A DNA stretch of 64,000 nucleotides, taken from positions 124,001-188,000 of the forward strand of contig NZ_JOEA01000002.1 in the NCBI RefSeq assembly GCF_000719115.1, given 5' to 3'. Position 1 is the stretch's first letter, and every line of letters begins with the position of its first letter. The stretch comes from Lentzea albidocapillata (lineage in GTDB: Bacteria; Actinomycetota; Actinomycetes; Mycobacteriales; Pseudonocardiaceae). Under the pieces are notes generated by a model. The model was not told the DNA's origin, made no database searches, and saw only the letters and a list, made by a program, of their open reading frames with translations. Shown here piece after piece: positions 51,499-60,098 of the stretch. A program made the position numbers and the translations under genes.

Positions 51499-51575
51499 GA
51501 TCATGAAGTGGGCCAATGAGATCAGAAACGTCACCCAAAGTGCCAATGACTCACTCAAAGTGATGACGATCATGA
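51499..51575. repeat. Nested direct repeats in the asnB-ketosynthase intergenic region
   Basis: Within 77 bp lie two copies each of GATCATGA (51499 and 51568), GCCAATGA (51512 and 51542, 30 bp apart), and TCACCCAAAGTG/TCACTCAAAGTG (51531 and 51551, 20 bp apart). The spacings are near whole helical turns and the region is A+T-rich. This looks like a multi-site operator. Confidence 0.6.
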
Positions 51576-51634
51576 GGACGCACGCCTGCTGACCGCTACG
51601 GTCGTGCCCGGATCCGTCGTCAGAAGAGGTCTCT

Positions 51635-52933
51635 GTGAACACCTGCGAGCCGATCGCCATCGTCGGCATGGGTTGCCGCTTTCCCGGCGCCACCACTCCC
51701 GGACAGCTCTGGGAGCTGATCTGCGGCGAGGTCGACGCGATGAGCGCCACGGCACCCCCGAGCCGGTTCGACGCTCGCGCGCTGCACGACCCGGCACCGC
51801 GCCGGCCCGGCCGGGTCGTCAGCCTCGACGGTGGTTTTCTGGACGACACAACGGACTTCGCGCCAGGCGCCTACTTCGTCACCGAACGCGAGAACACCAC
51901 CCTCGATCCACAGCACCGCGTGCTGCTCACCTGTGCCGGCGACGCCCTCGCGGACGCGGGCCTGCCGCCGGAGGCGATCGCCGGGCGCGACATCGGTGTG
52001 TTCATGGGGCAGAGCACCGGAGAACACTGGGATCGCCTGCAGGGCACGACCACCGTCGACATGTACGCCATCGCCACCGCCGCCGCGCGCAGCATGGCGT
52101 CCGGACGCATCAGCTACGCCTGGGATCTACGCGGCCCGTGCACCACCGTCGACGCGGCCTGTTCCTCCGGCACGCTGGCCGTCCACCTCGCCTGCCAGAG
52201 CCTGCGCACCGGAGAGTGCGACACGGCGCTGGCCGGCGGTGTCAGCCTCGTGCTGGGCACCGACCACACCGTCGGTTACTCCGCCGCCGGAATGCTGTCC
52301 CCCACCGGACGCTGCCGCTTCGCGCACGAGAACGCCGACGGCTTCGTGCGCAGCGACGGCGCCGGAGTGCTTGCCCTGAAACGACTTTCGAGCGCACAAG
52401 CCGACGGTGACACCATCCACGCGCTCATCCTCGGCAGCGCACAGGCCAGCAAGGGCCGCACCGCCAAGGCGATCATCGCGCCATCGACCGACGGTTACCT
52501 GCAGGTGATCACGCGAGCAGCGGCCACCGCGGGCATCACACCGGACGCCATCGGCTACGTCGAGGCCCACGGCAACGCCGCACCGGCCGGCGATCGGCTG
52601 GAACTGCAGGCCATCGGAGCCACCATCGGAGCCCATCGCCCCGCGGACAGCCCCTGCCTGGTCGGCTCCGTCAAGACCAACATCGGCCATCCCGAAGCAG
52701 CAGGCGGTGTCGCCGGGCTGATCAAAGCAGCGCTCGCGGTACGGAAACGCATCGTTCCCGCCAGTCTGTACAGCGACTACCCCACGTCCCAAGTGGACTG
52801 GGCGGGACTCAACATCGCACCTGTGCCACAGGCGACGCCATGGCCGGGCAACGGCCCGGCGATCGCCGGGGTCAGCAGCTACGGCCTGTCCGGCACGTTC
52901 GTGCACATCCTCGTCGGCGAACCGCCGAACTGA
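51635..52933 (+). CDS. Freestanding type I-like beta-ketoacyl synthase
   Basis: A 432-residue ketosynthase resembling the KS domain of modular PKS but encoded alone. The active Cys is C176 (VDAACSSG), with H312 in EAHGNAAPAGDRLE, K347 and H352 in KTNIGHPEAAGG. The usual HGTGT is replaced by HGNAA, an unusual change next to the first His. There is no AT, ACP or KR domain, and none is encoded nearby. It may act in trans on a carrier elsewhere or catalyse another thioester condensation. GTG start, AGAAGAGG upstream. Confidence 0.86.
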   Translation: MNTCEPIAIVGMGCRFPGATTPGQLWELICGEVDAMSATAPPSRFDARALHDPAPRRPGRVVSLDGGFLDDTTDFAPGAYFVTERENTTLDPQHRVLLTCAGDALADAGLPPEAIAGRDIGVFMGQSTGEHWDRLQGTTTVDMYAIATAAARSMASGRISYAWDLRGPCTTVDAACSSGTLAVHLACQSLRTGECDTALAGGVSLVLGTDHTVGYSAAGMLSPTGRCRFAHENADGFVRSDGAGVLALKRLSSAQADGDTIHALILGSAQASKGRTAKAIIAPSTDGYLQVITRAAATAGITPDAIGYVEAHGNAAPAGDRLELQAIGATIGAHRPADSPCLVGSVKTNIGHPEAAGGVAGLIKAALAVRKRIVPASLYSDYPTSQVDWAGLNIAPVPQATPWPGNGPAIAGVSSYGLSGTFVHILVGEPPN

Positions 52934-52940
52934 CCGGACG

Positions 52941-54779
52941 TCACGGAACCGCACGGACCCGGACCTCGTGATCTCCCGCATGCTCGCCGTCGACCGCCTC
53001 GTCGAGGAAGCCGCCGGACTGGTGGCGCCACAGCTTCGCGTACGTCCCGTCGACGTCGAGCAGTTGCGCGTGGGTGCCCTGTTCGACGATCCGACCCCGG
53101 TCGAGCACGATCAGCCGATCCATCTGCACGACCGTGCTCAGCCGGTGTGCCACGACGATTGCGGTGCGGCCCTCCATGAGCCGCCACAGTGCCTCCTGGA
53201 CCAGCACCTCGCTCTCCGAGTCCAGCGCGCTGGTCGCCTCGTCCAGCAGCAGGATCGGCGCGTCACGCAGGATGGCGCGGGCCAGCGCGACCCGTTGCCG
53301 CTGTCCGCCGGACAGTTTGATACCGCGTTCGCCGACCATCGTGTCGAACCCGTCGGGCAGCGCGTCCGCGAACTCCGTCACGTGCGCGGCATGCGCGGCG
53401 CGGTGGATCTCGGCGTCGGTCGCGCCCGGCCGTGCGAACGCGATGTTCTCGCGCAGCGTCCGGTGGAACATGGCCGGGTCCTGGGGCACGTACCCGATCA
53501 GGCCGCGCAGGTCGGCCTGACTCAGGCGGGCGATGTCCTGGCCGCCGATGAGGACGCGGCCCCGATCGACGTCCATCAGCCGCAGGAGCAACCGGGTGAG
53601 CGTGGTCTTGCCGCCGCCGGAGCGGCCGACGAGCCCGATCCGCGTGCCCGCCGGGATGTCCAGGTCGAGCCCGTCGAACAGCGGCTCGCCGCCGCCGTGC
53701 GTGAACACGACGTTCTCGAACTGGACCTGGGAGTCCTTCACGCGCAACGGTTCCGGATGTTTCAGGTCGAGCACGGTCGGCGGGTCGAGCAGCAGTTCGG
53801 TGAACTGGGCCGCCTCGGTGAGCGCACTCTCCACCTGCCGGTAGATCTGGTTGAACTCGAACATGATCCGCGTCGCGTTCCCGAAGTAGGCGAACGTCAC
53901 CACGATCGCCTCCACGCCGAGCCCGTCACTGACCCCGATCGCGACCACGAGGCCGAGCACGTTGGTGAGCACGGACAGCGGCGCGATCACGGTGTCGATG
54001 CGCAGGTTGCTGTAGTCCCACGACCGCAGTGCCAGCGTTCGCTGCTTGGCGGCACGGGTCCGGTGCTCCGCGCCCTCACGCCGCTCGGCGGCGAACGCCC
54101 GCACCGTGTCCATGTTCATGAGCGTGTCCGAGACGTGGCCGGACACCTGGGCGATGGCGGCCTCACGCTGGACGACCAGCCGCTGGCGGTGGCGGATGAG
54201 CGGCGCGACCACACATCCCGTGACCAGGATCAGGCCGACCAGCACCGCGACGAGGATCGGGTCGTAGCTCCACAGCACGACGCAGGCGAAACCCAGCGGG
54301 ATGAGGTTGGCGAAGACCTTGAACGCCAGCGTGTCCACGAAGTCCTCGAAGCGGAACGCGAAGCTCAGCACCCGTTTGGTGAGCGAGCCGGCGAAGTTGT
54401 CGTGGAAGAACGCCGCGTCCTTCGCCAGCAACTCGTCCATCGCGAGGGCGGACAGGTTCTCGATCCCGCGGCCGTCCACGCGGTTGAGGCAGTGCAGGCC
54501 GATGCGCCACAACAGTTCCGAGAACAACATGAAACCGCCGAAGGCCAGCACGTACGGCAGGACGGTGCCGAGGCTTGTGCCGCCACCACCCGCAAGCATT
54601 CCCACGAGCCCGCCCACCGCCAACGGCGCGAGATAGAGCTGGCACGTGACGCCCAGCGCGGGCAACACGAGCCCACCCACGGAGAGGAATCCGTGGCGCC
54701 GCAACTCTTTTCCGTACAGGCGCAGAGCGAGCGGCACCGCGTTCTTACGGACAGGTCTTTCTGATTCTGGCACGACCAT
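52941..54779 (-). CDS. ABC exporter (fused membrane-ATPase type)
   Basis: A 612-residue half-transporter of the MsbA/lipid and drug exporter class. Six helices lie in about 30-340. The ATPase domain follows: Walker A GLVGRSGGGKTTLTRLLL (near 410-427), signature LSGGQRQRVALARAI, Walker B ILLLDEATSALD, and the switch His in VVAHRLST. It should act as a homodimer, since no partner half is nearby. The ATG at 54779 follows AAGGGGG. It converges with the ketosynthase gene, 7 bases apart. Cargo unknown. Confidence 0.9.
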   Translation of the reverse strand: MVVPESERPVRKNAVPLALRLYGKELRRHGFLSVGGLVLPALGVTCQLYLAPLAVGGLVGMLAGGGGTSLGTVLPYVLAFGGFMLFSELLWRIGLHCLNRVDGRGIENLSALAMDELLAKDAAFFHDNFAGSLTKRVLSFAFRFEDFVDTLAFKVFANLIPLGFACVVLWSYDPILVAVLVGLILVTGCVVAPLIRHRQRLVVQREAAIAQVSGHVSDTLMNMDTVRAFAAERREGAEHRTRAAKQRTLALRSWDYSNLRIDTVIAPLSVLTNVLGLVVAIGVSDGLGVEAIVVTFAYFGNATRIMFEFNQIYRQVESALTEAAQFTELLLDPPTVLDLKHPEPLRVKDSQVQFENVVFTHGGGEPLFDGLDLDIPAGTRIGLVGRSGGGKTTLTRLLLRLMDVDRGRVLIGGQDIARLSQADLRGLIGYVPQDPAMFHRTLRENIAFARPGATDAEIHRAAHAAHVTEFADALPDGFDTMVGERGIKLSGGQRQRVALARAILRDAPILLLDEATSALDSESEVLVQEALWRLMEGRTAIVVAHRLSTVVQMDRLIVLDRGRIVEQGTHAQLLDVDGTYAKLWRHQSGGFLDEAVDGEHAGDHEVRVRAVP

Positions 54780-54935
54780 CCGACCCCCTTCCCCCGACAA
54801 CTCAGCGTCCTCATGCTGCCGCAGAGGGCCGGGTGGCAGCGATCGAATATCGCCGCGTGGCGCGGCCGGCGGAGTGCCTGTCTGTGGTGTCACCGTGCAC
54901 ACTGACGGATTCCCGTTCGACCGAAGGACTGAGCC

Positions 54936-55235
54936 GTGCCCGACCGACCCGAGATCGTCTGCATCTGCGGCTCTGCCCGGTTCGTGGACGAGATGCGTGC
55001 GGCGAACCGTGATCTGACCTTCGCGGGTGTCATCGTCGTCGCGCCAGGCGAAACAGACGAGTTGATCACCAACGAGCAGAAGACCGCGCTGGACGCCCTG
55101 CACCTGCGCAAGATCGACCTGGCTGACCGGGTTCTGGTCGTCAACCCCGGCGGGTACGTCGGCGAGTCGACGAGCAGGGAGATCGCATATGCCCACGCCA
55201 CCGGCAAGCCGATCTCGTTCACCGATCCCGTCTGA
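54936..55235 (+). CDS. Small nucleoside 2-deoxyribosyltransferase-like protein
   Basis: A 99-residue protein with an N-terminal ICICGSARF nucleotide-type loop, LHLRKIDLADRVLVVNPGGYVGEST, and SREIAYAHATGKPI. This pattern is seen in the NDT/DUF4406-like fold. Catalysis is unproven for such short forms. GTG start. It is divergent from the ABC exporter gene, with a 156-bp gap between them. Confidence 0.75.
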   Translation: MPDRPEIVCICGSARFVDEMRAANRDLTFAGVIVVAPGETDELITNEQKTALDALHLRKIDLADRVLVVNPGGYVGESTSREIAYAHATGKPISFTDPV

Positions 55236-55274
55236 CCAGCCCATGCCGTACTCATCGAGCACCGCGCTTTGTGG

Positions 55275-55303
55275 CCGAATCGGAGTAACGCAACCCGATT
55301 CGG
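55275..55303. repeat. Inverted repeat between small protein and subtilase genes
   Basis: CCGAATCGG (55275-55283) and CCGATTCGG (55295-55303) are exact inverted arms around 11 bases. This could be a terminator for the upstream gene or an operator for the subtilase. Further on, CTCTCTG occurs twice (near 55337 and 55371) before the subtilase start. Confidence 0.45.
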
Positions 55304-55402
55304 GCGGATGACCCAAACCAACGCAACAAGGCAACTCTCTGCGGTATCTCTGTTACTGAGGGCAACATCGCTCTCTGTAACGCAGAACATGGGGAGTTCG
55401 CG

Positions 55403-58400
55403 TTGAAGAAATCGATTCTCGCCGCAGGGCTCGCGGCCGCCGTGGGTGTCACCACAGCGGCCGTACCTACGGCCATGGGGGAAACCACCGCAGCGCAACA
55501 CGTCGACGCGGGCGGTCTGACGACAACGGTCACGCTGATCACGGGTGACCTGGTGCACGTGTCCAACGGGCAGGTGCAGACGCGCGCGGCGAAGGGCCGT
55601 GAAGGCGTCCGGTTCCACCACTACACGGACGATCGGGGCGACCTGCACGTCATCCCGCTCGACGTCCAGCCGCAGATCACGGCGGGCACGCTCGACCAGC
55701 GGCTGTTCGACGTCTCGCTGCTCGCGCGGTCCGGGTACGACGACGCCGGGCGCGACACGATCCCGTTGATCGTTCAGGGCGGGGCCGCGCCGCGTTCGGC
55801 GGACGCGAAGTCGTTGCCGAGCATCGGCGCCCACGCCGTACAGGCCGACAAGAAGGGCGGCTTCTGGTCGGCGGCACGCACCACCGGCGCGGCCAAGGTG
55901 TGGCTCGACGGGAGAATCACCGCCTCGCTCGACCGCAGTGCCGCGCAGATCGGCGCACCGCAGGCGTGGCAGCAGGGATTCACCGGGTCCGGCGCCACGG
56001 TCGCCGTGCTCGACACCGGCATCGACACCACGCACCCCGACCTGCAGGGCGCTGTGGTGGAGGAGAAGAACTTCACCCCGGCCGCCACCACCGACGACAA
56101 GTTCGGCCACGGCACGCACGTCGCGTCGACGATCACCGGTGACGGCAGGTACAAGGGCATCGCGCCGGACGCGAAGCTGTTCAACGGCAAGGTTCTCGAC
56201 GACAACGGCGGTGGCAGCGAGTCCGGCGTCATCGAGGGTATGGAATGGGCCGCCTCCAAGGCCGACGTCGTCAACATGAGCCTCGGCACCAACGCGCCCA
56301 GCGACGGCACCGACCTCGTGTCGCAGGCCGTCAACCGGCTCACCGCGGAGCACGGCGCGTTGTTCGTGGTCTCGGCGGGCAACACGGGCGGCCCGGTCGC
56401 CTCACCCGCGGCCGCCGACGCCGCGCTGACCGTCGGTGCGGTCGACCGCACCGACAAGCTCGCCGCCTTCTCGAGCCGCGGGCCTCGCGCCGGCGACGGG
56501 GCCATCAAGCCGGACATCACCGCGCCCGGTGTGGACATCGTCGCGGCGAAAGCGAAGAACGGTGTCATCGGCACGCCGGTCGACGAGGGGCACGTGTCCC
56601 TGTCCGGTACGTCGATGGCGGCACCGCACGTCGCGGGGGCGGCGGCGATCCTCGCGGCGAAGAACCCCACGTGGTCCGCACAGGACATCAAGACCGCGTT
56701 GATGAACTCCGCCAAGCCCTACGCGGACTCCGGCGTGTTCGACCAGGGCGCCGGACGCGTCGACATGGCCCGCGCGGTCACCACGAGTCCGGTCGCCACC
56801 CCTGCCAGCATTGGCTTCGGCACGGCGCAGTGGCCGCACGACGACGACCAGCCGATCACCAAGAAGATCACCTACCGCAACACCGGCACCGAACCACTCA
56901 CGCTCGACCTGACCGTCGCCGAGCAGAAGCCGCCGGCGAACGGCCTGTTCAGCGTGTCCCCGGCGAAGCTGACCGTCCCGGCGGGCGGCACCGCGGAGGT
57001 CACGGTCACCGCCGACACCCGCGTGGCGGGCCCGGACGGCGTGTACGGCGCCGCGATCCTCGCGTCCAACGGCGTCCGCGTGCCCATCGGCGTGCACAAG
57101 GAGCCCGAGAGCTATGACGTGACGCTCGACTACATCGGTCACGACGGCAAGCCCGCCAACGCGTGGGACTACCTGCTGCTGGGCTACGACCGCCGCACGT
57201 TCGTCCAAGGTGCTGCCCCGACCGGCACGGCGAAGATCCGGGTGCCCAAGGGCAAGTACCTCGTGAGCACGTTCTTCGACACGCCTTCCGGCGATCCGAA
57301 CGTGCGCAGCAAGCTCACCGTGGCGTACGAGCCGTCCATCGAGATCACCGGCACCAAGACCCTGACCTTCGATGCCCGCACGGCCCACGAACCGTCGATC
57401 ACCGTCGACCGCAAGGACGTCACGCAGGCGAGCGGTTCGCTGACCGTGCAGCTCGACGCCGGGGAGTTCGGCTTCGGCAGCGGCTGGGGCACCCGTGACT
57501 GGAACGGCTTCTACGTCCACCCGTCGGCCACCTCGGCCGAGGGCTTCACGTGGTCCGCGAGCAGCGTGCTCGCCAAGCAGAACGCCGAAGGAACCTTCTA
57601 CGGCAGCCCGTTCCAGTTCCACTCGCAGACCACAGGCGAGGACAAGCTCCCCGTGGCGATCAGGCACAGCGACCGCGAACGGGACATGGCCCAGGTCGAC
57701 GCCACGCTGAAGGCCCGCGTCCCCGGCTCGACCGGTGCTCGCAACAACGGCGTCCACGGCCCGCTTCCCTTCAAGCTCAAGGAGTTCTACACGCCCGGCA
57801 TGGCATGGAGCCGGTCACTGTTCGAGGACTTCGGCCCGGCGGTGCCGCCCACCGTCGTCGTCGACGTGAACCCGAAGACGTTCCAGCGCGGCGCCAAGAG
57901 CACCGAGCAGTGGAACACCGCCGTGTTCGGACCGGCCTTCCCCGCGGTCCCGGCCGAGGCGACCGGAGCCTGGGCGGGACGGCAGGGCGACCAGCTGTTC
58001 GTGAACACGCAGCTGTTCGCCGACGGCACCGGCGAACACCGGATGATCGACTTCGGCAACAGCAAGGGCAGCACCAAGCTGACCGCGAACGGCAAGCTGG
58101 TGGCCGAGTCCGCGGACGCGGGCTACCTGTACACCCCGGTGCCCGCGGCGAAGACCGGCTACCGGCTGCACGCCGAGGGCAACCGCGTCCCGCTGTCGTC
58201 GAAGGTGACGGCGGACTGGACGTTCAGCTCGGAAACCGTGCCGGGCGACCGAGCCAAGGCGTTGCCGCTGCTCGCGGTCCGGTTCGAGCCGAAGCTGGAC
58301 GACCACAACCAGGGCCGCGCGGGCAGCGTGCTCACGGTCCCGGTGACGGTACAGCGCAACGGTGCCAAGGCTGATGTCACCAACGTCCGCACCCCACAGG

Positions 58401-58582
58401 TCGAGGTCTCCTACGACGAGGGCAAGACCTGGCAGCGGACGACCGTGTTCAAGGCCGGCAACAGGTGGCTGCTCACGCTGCTGCACCCGAAGAACGCGAA
58501 ATCGGTGTCGTTCAAGGCGAAGACCGGTGACGCGCAGGGCTCCGTCGACCAGACGGTGATCCAGGCGTACACGCTGAAGTGA
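55403..58582 (+). CDS. Secreted S8 subtilisin-like serine protease
   Basis: A 1059-residue precursor. Signal peptide 1-26 (ends TAMGE region), a pro-region to about 175, then the catalytic domain: Asp204 in VAVLDTGIDTTHPDL, His236 in FGHGTHVAS, Ser404 in SGTSMAAPHV, and SAGNTGG as the oxyanion region. Beyond about 460 lie beta-sandwich domains (PAGGTAEVTVTADT and others) of unknown binding role. The start is a TTG with GGGGAG six bases upstream. It probably degrades extracellular protein. Confidence 0.92.
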   Translation: MKKSILAAGLAAAVGVTTAAVPTAMGETTAAQHVDAGGLTTTVTLITGDLVHVSNGQVQTRAAKGREGVRFHHYTDDRGDLHVIPLDVQPQITAGTLDQRLFDVSLLARSGYDDAGRDTIPLIVQGGAAPRSADAKSLPSIGAHAVQADKKGGFWSAARTTGAAKVWLDGRITASLDRSAAQIGAPQAWQQGFTGSGATVAVLDTGIDTTHPDLQGAVVEEKNFTPAATTDDKFGHGTHVASTITGDGRYKGIAPDAKLFNGKVLDDNGGGSESGVIEGMEWAASKADVVNMSLGTNAPSDGTDLVSQAVNRLTAEHGALFVVSAGNTGGPVASPAAADAALTVGAVDRTDKLAAFSSRGPRAGDGAIKPDITAPGVDIVAAKAKNGVIGTPVDEGHVSLSGTSMAAPHVAGAAAILAAKNPTWSAQDIKTALMNSAKPYADSGVFDQGAGRVDMARAVTTSPVATPASIGFGTAQWPHDDDQPITKKITYRNTGTEPLTLDLTVAEQKPPANGLFSVSPAKLTVPAGGTAEVTVTADTRVAGPDGVYGAAILASNGVRVPIGVHKEPESYDVTLDYIGHDGKPANAWDYLLLGYDRRTFVQGAAPTGTAKIRVPKGKYLVSTFFDTPSGDPNVRSKLTVAYEPSIEITGTKTLTFDARTAHEPSITVDRKDVTQASGSLTVQLDAGEFGFGSGWGTRDWNGFYVHPSATSAEGFTWSASSVLAKQNAEGTFYGSPFQFHSQTTGEDKLPVAIRHSDRERDMAQVDATLKARVPGSTGARNNGVHGPLPFKLKEFYTPGMAWSRSLFEDFGPAVPPTVVVDVNPKTFQRGAKSTEQWNTAVFGPAFPAVPAEATGAWAGRQGDQLFVNTQLFADGTGEHRMIDFGNSKGSTKLTANGKLVAESADAGYLYTPVPAAKTGYRLHAEGNRVPLSSKVTADWTFSSETVPGDRAKALPLLAVRFEPKLDDHNQGRAGSVLTVPVTVQRNGAKADVTNVRTPQVEVSYDEGKTWQRTTVFKAGNRWLLTLLHPKNAKSVSFKAKTGDAQGSVDQTVIQAYTLK

Positions 58583-58587
58583 CGCGA

Positions 58588-58615
58588 GTGGGGAGAGGCC
58601 GCCGGCCTCTCCCCA
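58588..58615. terminator. Bidirectional hairpin terminator
   Basis: A 12-13-bp stem, GTGGGGAGAGGCC with GGCCTCTCCCCAC, around a very short loop, between the convergent subtilase and MFS genes. Confidence 0.8.
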
Positions 58616-58633
58616 CCTGTGGTGCGGTTCCGA

Positions 58634-59953
58634 TCAGAGGTTCCGGTACGGCCTGCTGAAGAATCCGACCGAGAAGGCCGCCGACACGCCCAGTCCGGCG
58701 ACGATGATCACGACCTCCGGGTCGACCGTGCCCAGGACGGTCCCTGCCAGTAGCGCGGAGGCAGGGTAGGCGAGACCGGCACAGGTGGCCAGCAGGCTCA
58801 TCACCCTGCCCAGCGCCCGGGCAGGCACCGTCCGCTGGAGCATCGTCATGTAAAAGACGTTCACCGTGGCCTGCAAGGACGCGGCGGTGAACATCGCCGC
58901 GGTTGCCATCACCAGCGATGACCCCACCGGGATACCCGTCAGGGCGAGTCCCTCGGCGATGCCGAGGCAGAGCGCGACCAGCCCGCGACGGCGCAGGCGC
59001 AGGAGCGCCGGGCCCAGCAGTGCTCCGATGACCGAGCCGGCACCGAGGCCGGTCATCATGACTCCGAACCCGAAAGCTCCTCGGCCCAGCGAATCCTGGG
59101 CGAAGATCGGCAGTGCGATCTCGATCAGGCCGACAGCGGCGAGGTTGAACACGAGTGTGGTCAGCAGGGTCATCCGCACCAGCGGAGAACTGGCGGCATA
59201 CCGCAGCACCGATCGCCAGGTCCGCAGCCGGTCGCTGTCCTGGACGCCGTCATCGGCGTGCTGCGCCGCCGTGTCAACGGCTGCTTCCACCGCAGGCTTG
59301 GACGGCCGGATCGCCATCAGGGTCAGGCTGGACACCAGGAAGGTGATCGCGTCGATCAGCAGCCCCACACCGCTCTTGAACGACGCGACGAGCATTCCAC
59401 CCAGCGCGGGCCCGGCGATCCTCGACGTGCTCTGCATGATCTGGATCAGGGAGTTGCCCGCGGCGAGCGACTCGGGACGTACGATCTGCGGTAGTACGGC
59501 GAACGAGGCCGGCATGAAGATCCCGCCGAGGATGCCGAACGGGACCGCAACCGTGATCATGGCCCAAAGGGGTATGTGACCATCGGCGGCGAGCGCGACG
59601 AAACCGAGCACGACGACGGCACGGAGCGCGTCCGCGGCAAGCATCACCGGCCGGGCGCCCAGGCGGTCGGCAAGCGCTCCGCCGACCGGGAGGAAGGCCA
59701 GCCTGGCCCCTCCGTAGCAAGCCAGCACCACGCCGAGGTTCGCGGGGCCGCCACCCTGGTTGAGTATGACGAACGGCAGCGTGACGAGATAGATGCCGTC
59801 GCCGATCTGGGAGAGCAGCTGGCCGATGAGGTACAGCGCGAAGCGTCGTTCCCGCAGCGGAGCCAGCAAGCGGACGGCAGGCTCTCCGGAGGTCACGGCC
59901 GTGCCCGCGACACGGCGTGGGCCCATCGTCACGCGCGCGCTCCGTGGTCGCAT
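58634..59953 (-). CDS. MFS exporter (MdfA/EntS-like)
   Basis: A 439-residue, 12-helix protein. Seen: FALYLIGQLLSQIGDGIYLVTLPFVIL, motif A as GGALADRLGARPVMLAAD, and FMPASFAVLPQIVRPESLAAGNSL, a pattern typical of the EntS/multidrug MFS group. A hydrophilic loop (about 215-240) divides the halves. The start is uncertain: ATG 59953 has no clear ribosome site and a GTG at 59896 is possible. Cargo unknown. Confidence 0.85.
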   Translation of the reverse strand: MRPRSARVTMGPRRVAGTAVTSGEPAVRLLAPLRERRFALYLIGQLLSQIGDGIYLVTLPFVILNQGGGPANLGVVLACYGGARLAFLPVGGALADRLGARPVMLAADALRAVVVLGFVALAADGHIPLWAMITVAVPFGILGGIFMPASFAVLPQIVRPESLAAGNSLIQIMQSTSRIAGPALGGMLVASFKSGVGLLIDAITFLVSSLTLMAIRPSKPAVEAAVDTAAQHADDGVQDSDRLRTWRSVLRYAASSPLVRMTLLTTLVFNLAAVGLIEIALPIFAQDSLGRGAFGFGVMMTGLGAGSVIGALLGPALLRLRRRGLVALCLGIAEGLALTGIPVGSSLVMATAAMFTAASLQATVNVFYMTMLQRTVPARALGRVMSLLATCAGLAYPASALLAGTVLGTVDPEVVIIVAGLGVSAAFSVGFFSRPYRNL

Positions 59954-60098
59954 GTCGGTCCAGGACGGCCTCGATGTGATCGAGGCAGCGGGCTGGAAGG
60001 GCAGTTCTCGAGCAACGGCACGGTGCCGAGTGAGATCACGTTGGCCGTGGTCCCGTGTCCTTGCCGGTGCGCACCAGACACCCGAACGAACGCAAGGC

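Noticed and set aside
49647..52933. Complete glutarimide-polyketide pathway
   Set aside because: The asnB plus KS pair alone is not enough. No ACP, acyltransferase or modular PKS is visible.
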